From: Odobenus rosmarus divergens
Lineage: Eukaryota; Chordata; Mammalia; Carnivora; Odobenidae
Direction: 5' to 3'
DNA: 64,000 nucleotides
Assembly (NCBI RefSeq): GCF_000321225.1
Contig: NW_004451524.1
Coordinates: 538,015 to 602,014, forward strand
Below, in pieces: positions 26,797 to 36,102 of the stretch; within the stretch, counting starts at the first letter, position 1, and each line of letters starts with the position of its first letter. Position numbers and translations under genes: made by a program. The notes beneath the pieces were generated by a model that was given only the letters and a program-made list of their open reading frames with translations, was not told the DNA's origin and made no database searches.

Positions 26797-27138
26797 TCAT
26801 GGAAACACGTCTTACAATTTCAGGAAAGCGAAAAGAAAAATTAAAGAAAAAAATACTCTTGGTTGAAGCCTTAAAAGAAAGAAAAGAATCACCTCTATCC
26901 CTTACTAATATTAAAAATGGCATGATTGCCATTCCTGGTGGTCATCAATGAGATGATGTGTCATAGAGTTTGTCAACTCTGTAAAGGTACAAACTGCTCA
27001 GAAAGGAGTCACACTTCTTTCGCAATATTTAAAGTGTAGAAGGACACAAATGTTGAAGGACACAAAGCAGAGTGAACATAGTTGAATGACAATCCTAGCT
27101 ACCATTAGGCCATCTATATTTTTAAGAAATGATTGGCT

Positions 27139-27325
27139 CAGTCATTAAGCATCTGCCTTTGGCTCAGGTCATGATTCCAGGGTCCTGGGATCAAGTCCCA
27201 CATCCGGCTCCTTGCTTAGCAGGGAGTCCGGTTCTCCCTCTGCCTCTGCCCCTGCTTGTGTCCCCTCTCTCGCTGTGTCTCTCTGTCAAATGAATAAAAT
27301 CTTTAAAAAAAAAAAAAAAGAAAGA
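27139..27325 (+). mobile_element. CAN-SINE, 5'-truncated
   Basis: It begins inside the tRNA-like head at CAGTCATTAAGCATCTGCC, without the usual GGGGCGCCTGGGTGG. It has a normal CT-rich block and a long A-tail with AAAG units. A perfect 15-base target-site duplication AAGAAATGATTGGCT (27124-27138 and 27326-27340) shows that the truncation happened at insertion. Confidence 0.95.
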
Positions 27326-28169
27326 AAGAAATGATTGGCTTAATTAAAACTGTCATAAGAAAGTTTCCCTCTAAGATAATTACTTTTTTTCACATGTGAT
27401 TTCAACTAGATTTCCCCCAAGAGTCTAAATTCGCCTGATTATTTTGATCTTGACATTAAGTTACAATAATGTAAGGAAGCAAAAAGAACATTGTGCCAAT
27501 ATTTGTTTGGCTCCCTTAAATGGTTTGCAGTGTCCCCGGGCCACCATTTAGGACTCTTAACGACTTTGTATCATTACCAGCATAGTTTCTTTGCCGAGAA
27601 GAAAACATGACACTATCGATGCTGTGTGAATTGCTGGTCTTTTTTCACAGAACACTCTGGAATCTTGGCATTGCCTCCCCTGGTCCCAAGGACTGTTACA
27701 GGGATGAACGCATCACCTGAGCCAGGCCAGTGGAGCAATTCTAGGATTCTGTTGTGGCTACTGAAGAAAAGACCCTTTTTTTCTGCTCAGAAAGCAGGCA
27801 TCAAATTGCAGAAGCTATCTTTGTGGAAAGCCTGCCCGAGTGAAGCCAACACAGAGGGAAGCAGAGGTGGGAGATGAAGTGAGACCAAGTTCTGCTGGAC
27901 AGTCAGCGCCCCTGAGTCCAGCTGTGCCTGCAGGCCACTCCCTGTGCCTTCCAGTTCTATGAGCCATGAGTTAGCCCCTTCACTCGCGCTGAACCTGCTC
28001 GGGACCACTGCTTCAGCAATTCTCTCTCTCCTGCCTCATTATTTTTTTTCCTCTTGAATGGATCATTCCCATGGATGTACAAGCACACTGTTATTTTTCC
28101 CATTTTTTAAAAAAAAGCTTCTCTTGACTCTGCTGTATTTTTTTCTTCTTTTTACATTGCCATTCGAGT

Positions 28170-29400
28170 AAGATGTCCACACTCACACTCTGCAATTTTC
28201 CCCATTTCATTCTTGCTCAAGCCAATTATAACCAGCCTTTCACTCTGTACCATTCAACCGAACTTGCTCTTGTCAAGATGACCAAAGAACTCCATGTTAC
28301 TAAGCCAAATGCTCAGAGTTCAGCCTTCCTACCACCTGGCTATCGAAGACATTTGAATACTTGGGCCCCTCCCAATGCTTCGGTATACTCTGTTCACTTA
28401 GCTTCCACAAAATCTCCTTTTCTTAATTTTCTTCCCAGATGATTGGTTGCTCCTCCTCAGTCCCCACTGCTGGTTCTTTTATCTCTTATCACCTCATAGG
28501 GTTGAGATGGTCCAGGGCTCAGGCCTTTGCCTGCTCCTTTTCTGTCCACATGCACCCCTTCGTGATCTCTCTTGGCCTCCTGGATTTAAATATTACCCAT
28601 GCGCCAATAATTCCCTGATTTATAGCTCCACCCCATACCTCTCTCCTGAACTTCCGACTTGTATATTCAACTCCGTCCTTGATATCTATAACATTTCCAA
28701 ACCAAACCCCCATTCTTCCCCCTAATCCTACTCTGTTCATACCCTTCCCCGGCCCAGTTTATGACCATTCCATCCTTCCAGTTTCTGAGAACAACAACAA
28801 CAAAGAAGTCATTCTTGACTCCTTTTTCACCATACTACCAAACTAACAGAAAATGCTATTGGCTGCCAGCACTCCCACCCACGTGTGCCTGGTCCTCTTC
28901 CTCCCAGCTCACTCCCCTTTAGCAGCAAGGGCCTCCTAGAGGTTCTCAGAGCAAACACCCAGTCATTCTGCCATCCCCTTCCTGTGAAGCGGCCCTGCCT
29001 GCCTGCAGGGCTCTTCTCTGAGACACGCTGGGCTAACACCCCTGCCATCTTCAAGTCCTCAACTCAGATCCCATCCTTCCCGTAAAGGCCTGTGTCCCCT
29101 GACCGCCTTTGTTACAATTCCTCCCACCCAGCAATCCTGTTCCCATTTGTCTTACCCAAAACCACTTTTTCTTTTTTTTGACAGAAATTGACATCTTTAC
29201 ACATAGTATATGATTTTCTTACTTAGTATATTTATTGTTTATCCTTTATCTTGCCCTATTAGAATGTAAGCTCTATAAAGCCAAGAGTCTTTGCCTGTTT
29301 TATTCACTGATAGATCCTAAGTGTCTACCACATGGCCCAACACACAGTGGATGCTTAATAATGCGCTTAATGTGTACTGCATAAGGAATGAAATAAATCT
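28170..29400 (+). mobile_element. Long L2 LINE remnant with 3' end
   Basis: The region follows the L2 order: CTTGCTCTTGTCAAGATGAC and CAAAGAACTCCATGTTACTA near 28265, CCTCCTGGATTTAAATATTA near 28577, then TCTATAACATTTCC. The 3' end has ATTAGAATGTAAGCTCTATA (29259), TTTATTCACTGATAGATCC and ACAGTGGATGCTTAATAATG (29345). It spans about 1.2 kb. Local ORFs on both strands (28173-28442, 28447-28725, 28519-28740) are by-products and not an intact reverse transcriptase. It is old. Confidence 0.75.
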
Positions 29401-29551
29401 GTAGCCATATAGATATAATAAGACTCTGTAAATTCATATGTCAAACTAGGGGCAAAGCAAGAACTAGAGCCAAACTAAATAAAGGTACAGGACACTTCTT
29501 TGAAGCAAGGTATTTTCAATGAGGTTCTCAAAGAGAAAGCTCAAGCACTTG

Positions 29552-29552
<1 letters not shown>

Positions 29553-29582
<30 letters not shown>
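29553..29582. repeat. (CA)n microsatellite
   Basis: An uninterrupted run of about 14 CA units follows the L2 remnant. It is likely to be length-polymorphic. Confidence 0.95.
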
Positions 29583-29585
<3 letters not shown>

Positions 29586-30639
29586 TACCAATTACCCCAG
29601 TTATACAGTTTAATCACTTGTAAACTACATTTTCTAGATGTATTTATGGCTTTGTTTTTGGATTTTTGGTACAGTGAAAAAGATGCTTTTCACTTCATTT
29701 CCCCAGAAAGGCTCTAAATTAATAATACTTCACTCAGTTCTGTGAGGTTTTAGTTCTTTGCTGTTGATCCATTTTTCCCTCGCGGCAATTTGGCAGACTG
29801 ACTTCCTGTCCCACTTCTTGTACTGCCAGAGCAAACATTTCTGAAATCTTTAATAATTCAGTGGATTGAAAAGTAAATATTTACCTCCTTTCTCTGTTTG
29901 GGCATTTTGATTTGTATATTTGATTTGCAAATTTTGTGACAGCCAAATTTACTCTGGAAAGCTGGAAAAAAGTTATAAAAACACTAAATTCTGTGCAAGT
30001 TTTATTTCACTCAAATTAGTCATTTTGGAAAACTGACTTTTAGCACACGATGTCTAGAAATTCAAATGATAATCAGGACTTGCTTATGTTTTGCTTTCTA
30101 AGCCCATTATGATGCTTTGCTAAAAGTTTCGATTTAGATCTATTGCAGTGAGGCAGGTCATTTCAGTAAATGACATCATGAGTCAGAAAGAGCATACTGA
30201 CAATATCCCAGAGGTTTAAAAACCATTTTTTGCTTCCGTACCTTTTTTTTTTTTTTTATCTTCCTTAGCCAGACAGAGATGATAAGCTGTCATGAGCCAA
30301 ATGTCCTCATATCACTCCTTCTGGGTCAACAAACTGAAGTCACTCTCTTGTACCAACAGACATCATTTCCACATAATGACTGGAAAAGGCAGCATTACTA
30401 TAGTATACCAAAAAGGTAAAAAGTGCAAAACCAATCCCAAGCATTTGACTGATTACATCATTTGATAATTTCTCAGTTTGTAAAAATACTAAGACCTATC
30501 AAGATAATATCATATTCCCAATTAAAGAGATATGTTTACCTCTAGGCTTAGGTATTTGTTGAATTCAGTCTTAAATATACCTACTTTATTTAATTCCATG
30601 ATTCATTCCTTTTTAAGTGTTATTTCATTGTGGAAATTT
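29583..30639. other. Intronic stretch without recognisable gene
   Basis: AT-rich sequence with a run of T at 30243-30257. I see no gene or assignable element. Confidence 0.45.
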
Positions 30640-31200
30640 TTATTTTACAGGCAAGAGGAAAAACTATTAGTGATGCTTGTGACCATGACAGCCTTAATGT
30701 TCCCGTCCACTTGACTCCACTTTAGACAGGCTCCTTCCTGAGTATAGGTCCCTGACTTCCCTTTTCTTAGATTATTTAATTTAGGAAACTTGAAACTGTA
30801 AATTATTTCTCTGCCCCTCGAGATATAAATCTTCATCAAGCCTCTTTCCAGGTTTACAATCCAAGAATGTCTTTCTCAAGGACCTGAGTCATCCCTTGAA
30901 ACACAGTCATCAAGAAAGATAGTGCCTCAGTTCCCAGTCTCTGTGGGAGGGTAGGAGCCTAATTTCCGTAATCACCAATTAGCGAACACAAATGCCTAAT
31001 CACATTGACCAACTTCCCCCCTAATGTTCTTCAGTACTTTTCTACTGGCTCAGCCCAGGGCTTAAAAACTCTCCTACCCTTTGTTTCAAGAGAGTTGAGT
31101 TTGGTATCTCTCCCCTATTGCAATAGTCTTGACCCTCATTACTGTAGTATTGAATAAAGTCTGTCTGGTCTGTTTACCTAATCCAGTGCAATTATTCTTT
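30640..31200 (+). mobile_element. LTR-like element, probable
   Basis: The 3' part has the layout of a retroviral-type LTR end: GGGCTTAAAAACTCTCCTAC, CTCTCCCCTATTGCAATAG, then TTGAATAAAGTCTGTCTGG (a polyadenylation signal) and CAATTATTCTTTTGGGC. The 5' limit is uncertain. No coding sequence is clearly attached. I cannot name the family. Confidence 0.4.
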
Positions 31201-31206
31201 TGGGCT

Positions 31207-31650
31207 TTTTAAATGTTATTTATTATTGAAGTATAGTTGACATACAATATTATATTAGTTTCAGGCATAAACAACAGTGATTCAACAATTCTATACATTA
31301 CTCAATGCTCATCACAATAAACATAGTCATCATCTGTCACCACACGATGTTGTTACGATGTTATTGACTATATTCCCTACGCTGTACTTTTCATCTCTGT
31401 CACTTATTTTTTTTAAGATTTATTTGAGAGAGACAGTGTGTGCGTGCACGCATGCAAGTCGGCGGGGAGGGGCAGAGGGAGAGAATCTTCAAGCAGACTG
31501 CTGGCTGAGTGCAGAGCCTTTTCTCACAACCCATGAGATAATGACATGAGCTAAAAACAAAAGTCCGACATTTAACCAACTGAGCCACCTAGGCACCCCA
31601 CTCTCTGTGACTTATTTATTTTGTAACTGGAAGTTTATACTAGTGTTATT
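31207..31650 (-). mobile_element. L1 3' UTR, antisense, split by a SINE
   Basis: TATTGAAGTATAGTTGACAT, TTATATTAGTTTCAGGCATA, TATTGACTATATTCCCTACG and, after the inserted SINE, GTGACTTATTTATTTTGTAA GTC-like bases give the reversed L1 3' UTR. The same region is present at 34397-34730. It is truncated before ORF2. Confidence 0.75.
31410..31600 (-). mobile_element. CAN-SINE inside the L1 3' UTR
   Basis: Reversed tail, GGGCAGAGGGAGAGAATCTT subtype, ending ACCTAGGCACCCC. The 15-base target-site duplication CTCTGTCACTTATTT, with one mismatch (31395-31409 and 31603-31617), is L1 sequence. This proves insertion into the older L1 piece. Confidence 0.94.
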
Positions 31651-34267
31651 TTTCCTTGGCAGAAGATAACTGTGGGTTTCTTATTTGGAGCAATGTGTTT
31701 TTCATTTTTCTGTCTAATGTACTATATTCCCCAGAACCATTCCACAATCAGAGTCCAGGAGGAGAAGACAAAGGACAACGCTTAGAAGTGAGGGAGAGTC
31801 TGACTGGAAGCTCACCAGAGGGATTCTTCATGGTAGTGACATTTTGCTAAGACTACTGCACATCTGCTCCATCTATTATACTAAAGAGTATCACAACCAG
31901 CTTCAGGGAATCTGAATAGCAACAAGAAGTGTCATGGGGCCCCTCCAGCAAAAGGGGATGGCCTTTGACAAGAAAAGAGTCAAGGGATGGATTGGCCACC
32001 AAAACTGGCAGTGCATGTCAACAAACATGTAGGGTTAGGACCATCCCAACCACACTCAGCAGATATTGCTTACCCAGGACACAAGGATCCAACCAATGAT
32101 CTTGTGGTAAACACCAACACAACAACCAACATATGCCAGGGGACCCCTACCCAGCCGTGCCATGTATCATCTGAGTTTCTTATATGCCAGCTGCCATTCT
32201 GGAAAGAATTAGAGGAAAGATTAGGAAATCAGAAAGTCTGAGCATTTATCTGAAAGAGACTGGCACAACCAAAGAAGGCTACTTTACCCAGCAGATGCCA
32301 GGGGGCTTGAGGTGACCTGATATGTGGGCACATAGGGGAAACAGTCTCTAAACTGAAAAGCAAATAGGATTGCCCCACCTTAAAACAATACTCACAGGTG
32401 CAAAAGTATTGACAACTGAAAAATATGTGGTGTTTCCATGTTATTCCTCAACTACCATAACCTGCAAACTCAGAGATTTGAAACTGGCTCAGAAAATCAG
32501 ATCGACTAGTATTTCAGATCTGAATGATTAATGTACTACAGTATCTTTATGAGTGTTCTGTTTATGTGCCTAATAACCCCAAAGCTGATTATACATTTTA
32601 TACAAATTTTGATTTTATAAAACTGTATGTGGATTGTGAAGAACAATGCTATTTGCATGTGTACATGGGTGGTCAACCAGAATCGGTGCTTCTGTCTGAT
32701 TCAAAAAATATTCTGCCATGTGTGCAGTAGATTCTATACTCTAGATTCTGCACTCTAGAACAGAACTGCGCAACATTCATTGAGCATCATAGTGATAATT
32801 GGTACAAACTAGACAGAGAAGCAAAAAAAATTATATATATATACATACACGTACACACACACACTGCTTTTAAATAGATAGAATGTTCTACAATAGCATG
32901 GGGGAGTGGGATACAAATAGAATTTAGTGTCTGAAGCCAGCAAGTACAATATTGCCCCATGCATACATTCAATTCTAAAAATGCTTTCCAGTTGCAGACC
33001 CTTTTACTACACTAATGAATTGCTTCCTCTAACATCCAAGAACCCTGGGCAGCTCCATCTGGCTCCTGGCCTATGCACAAATAGAGGAGCACACAAGAGT
33101 TATGTTTTCATGAAAAATACAGAGAAGAAATATGCTATTATGGGTTTTATGGAAAAAGGTGATACATTACCATTAATTTTGCCAGTGATTGACATACATT
33201 TGGATTTTCTGAGTTATGCTCAATAATCACATGTGTTTTAAATGATCTCTTTATCTCTTTGTATAGAACAAATCAAATTTCAACATATTTAATTTAGGGA
33301 TATTGTGCTAAACTAGTGAAGAATACAAACAGATGCAAATGTAACAAACCACTGCTGGTGATTTTTCCCACCAAGCACTTTTATGTATTAATCCTAGTTT
33401 AACCTATGGCTATAAACTTGCTATTGTGTCACTGCATCTCCTAAATTGAGAAATAAATAACTTCTAAAATTATATGCCACCAATTATTCTATATTAGAAA
33501 GAGCAGGCACATATTACCCTGGCTTCACCAAGATAAAAATCACCTCGGTCTGAGGGAGCAGGATCAAATCTGTCAGGAAGGTAGGAAAGTGTAGGTACAA
33601 GAGGAAAGAGCACAACATTTTGCTCTGTTTATCTCCATCTTATTTCTATTTGTAATGCATAATGGAAAGTTCTAAATTGTCCCTTTTGATAAAAAGAAAG
33701 TCTCACAAAGCAACCTCATTTCCACTCAAACCAGTGAGGCCTTTCATACGATTGTCAGGCCACCTATCATAGTTCATGACTCCCAATGTATATTGATCCA
33801 TTGAGTCATAATAAAGCAATGCTTCCAGCTGGGAATGAGAGTTAATGCAAACATTTTCTGGATCAGAAAAGACAGACCAAAAAAAAAAAAAAATAGGTCA
33901 TGCTTCTGCCTAGCCAATTTCAAATTGCTTCTGGCAATACTGTGAATCTCATCCACACCCCTGCATTTTCCACACACTCTGTTACTACCAAGGAGAATGG
34001 TAGCAACTGAAAAACAACACCCTAGCAGAGCAGTTCAATGCTCATGACAGCTACCATAATTGCAAAATGCAAATCCTTCTGACAAGCACAACTGAAAATC
34101 AATTACTAGCATGAATTTATTACACTGCAATTGTCACTGCTCTTTTTATTTTCTTCTCTGAAAACAAAAAAAAATTAATAAAGATCCATTTGGAACGTAC
34201 CTTCAGAGTTCAGAATTTTGCATCTTCATTTTAAAAATTTACCACAAAGGAAAAATTTTTTTAATTT
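31651..34267. other. Intronic stretch, unassigned, with several short ORFs
   Basis: 31740-32730 is a medium-GC part with short plus-strand ORFs (31987-32241, 32524-32730) that I cannot assign. It follows the LTR-like piece and could be an ancient retroviral interior, but I see no diagnostic motif. 32835-32870 is a small (TA)(CA) repeat, 33880-33893 an A-run. The rest is AT-rich. Confidence 0.35.
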
Positions 34268-34325
34268 TTAATAAAAATGAATGAATGAATACATACATAC
34301 ATACATACAAATACATAAATAAAGG
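34268..34325. repeat. (AATG)n(CATA)n simple repeat
   Basis: AATG units pass into ACATACAT units and then AAATACATAAATAA. The run sits at the edge of the old L1 tail that follows. Confidence 0.9.
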
Positions 34326-34396
34326 GCAGAAGGAAACTTTTCGAGGTGATGAATAAGTTTATGGCCCTGACTATGGTGATGGTTTCGTGGATGTAT
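34326..34396 (+). mobile_element. Old L1 3' end, part 1 (host of the next insertion)
   Basis: GGAAACTTTTCGAGGTGATG and GACTATGGTGATGGTTTCGT are the beginning of an old L1-type tail in sense direction. It continues after the inserted minus-strand L1 as CATGGGTATATTCTTATC at 35900. Confidence 0.6.
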
Positions 34397-35893
34397 TATT
34401 TTTTTATTTGAGTATAATTGACCCACAGTGTTACATTAGTTTCAGGTGGAACATAGTGATTCAGCTTCTCTATACGTTATGCTGTGCTCCCAAGCGTAAC
34501 TACCTTCTGTCCCCATACAACGCTGCTACAGTACCATTGACTATACTCCCTATGTTGTACCTTTTCTTCCCGTGACTTACTCATCCCACAACTGGAAGTC
34601 CATACCTCCCACAACCCTTTACCCATTTTGCCCATCCGTCCACCCCTTCCCTGTGGCAACCATCAGTTTGTTCTCTGTATTTACAGGTCTGATTCTTCTT
34701 TTTGTTTTTTTTTATTCATTTGTTTAGTTTTTTAGATTCTACATATGAGTGAAATCATGGTATTTGTCTTTCTCAGTCTGACTTATTTCACTTAGCATAA
34801 TACCTGCTAGGTCCATCCATGTTTTCACAAATGGCAAAATCTCATTCTTTTTTATGGCTGCACAAAATTTTGTTTCCCACAGTGGCTGTACCAATTTGCA
34901 TTCCCACCAACAGTGCCCGAGGGTTCCTTTTTCTCCACATCCTCGCCAACACTTGTTATTTCTTGTCTTTTTGATTTTAGCCGTTCTCACAGGTGTGAGG
35001 TGATATCTCATTGTAGTTTTGATCTGCATATCCCTGATGATTAGTGAAATTGAGCATCTTTCCATGTGTCTGTTGGCCATCTGTATGTCTTCCTTGGAAA
35101 CATGTCTATTCAGGTCCTCTGCCCAGTTTTTAATCTGTTTTGGGGTTTTTTTTTTTTTGGTGTTGAGCTATATTAATTCTTTATATATTTTGTATATTAA
35201 CCCCTTAACAGATATGTCATTTGCAACTATCTTCCCCCATTCAGTATACTGCCTTTTGGTCTTATCAATGGTTTCTTTTGCCCTGCAAAAGCTTTTTATT
35301 GTGATGTACTCCCAATAGTTTATTTTTGCTTTTGTTGCCCTTGCCTCAGGGGACATATATCGAAAAATACTGCTAAAGCTGATGTCAAAGAAATTACTGC
35401 CTGTGCTCTATTCTAGGGTTTTTATGGCTTGAGGTCTCCATTTAGGTCTTTAATTTTGAGTTTACTTATGTGTATGTTGTTAGAAAGTGGTCCAGTTTCA
35501 TTCTTTCACATGTAGCTGTCCAGTTTTCCCAGCACCATTTACTGAAGAGACTATCCTTTTCCCATTGTATATCCTTAGCTCCTGTGTCATAGATTAATTG
35601 GCCAAATAACTGTGAGTTCATTTCTGGGCTCTCTATTCTATTCCACTTATCTGTGTGTCTATTTTTGGTACCAGCACCATACAGTTTTGATTATTACACC
35701 TTTGTAGCATATCTTGAAATGTGGAAGTGTGGTGCCTCCAGCTTTGCTCTTGTTTCTCAGAATTGCTTTGGCTGTTCAGGGTCTTTTTTGGCTCCACACA
35801 AACTGTAGTATCATTTGTTCTAGTTCAGTGAAAAATGCTGTTGGTATTTTGATAGGGACTGCATTGAATCTGTAGATTGTTTTGGGTAGTACA
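34397..35893 (-). mobile_element. L1, 3' UTR plus end of ORF2, minus strand
   Basis: The reversed 3' UTR (34397-34735) is followed by reversed ORF2 C-terminal coding sequence. On the minus strand at 34739-35080 one reads [12 protein letters not shown] and the zinc-knuckle-like [18 protein letters not shown], which joins directly to [14 protein letters not shown]. About 70 codons between LVQPLW and the IKKNE block are missing, an internal deletion. Upstream ORF2 remains at 35168-35356. The target-site duplication (about 34384-34396 and 35897-35911) is imperfect. It is 5'-truncated and inactive. Confidence 0.85.
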
Positions 35894-35995
35894 GATCATG
35901 GGTATATTCTTATCTCCAAACTCATCAACTTGTAAACACTGAATATGTACAGGTTTTTGTATATCAATCATACCTCAAAGTGGCTTTTAAAAATA
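35894..35995 (+). mobile_element. Old L1 3' end, part 2
   Basis: CATGGGTATATTCTTATCTC, AACACTGAATATGTACAGG and TTTTTGTATATCAATCATAC continue the tail interrupted at 34396. The order of these blocks (gap, position, then end of tail) shows it was one element before the minus-strand L1 landed. Confidence 0.6.
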
Positions 35996-36102
35996 AGCAA
36001 TTTGTAATTTTAGGAAATATGAATGTAGTATTTCCAGAGTCAGCTTGGCTTAACAGTCAATCATAAATGTCAACAACTTTATATTTCTATTTAAAGGCAC
36101 TG

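Noticed and set aside
28173..28725. Two plus-strand ORFs of about 90 codons as possible exons
   Set aside because: They lie inside a recognisable L2 remnant and end at random stops.
29553..29582. Regularly spaced repeats as a possible CRISPR array
   Set aside because: These are dinucleotide microsatellites without spacers, and the genome is mammalian.
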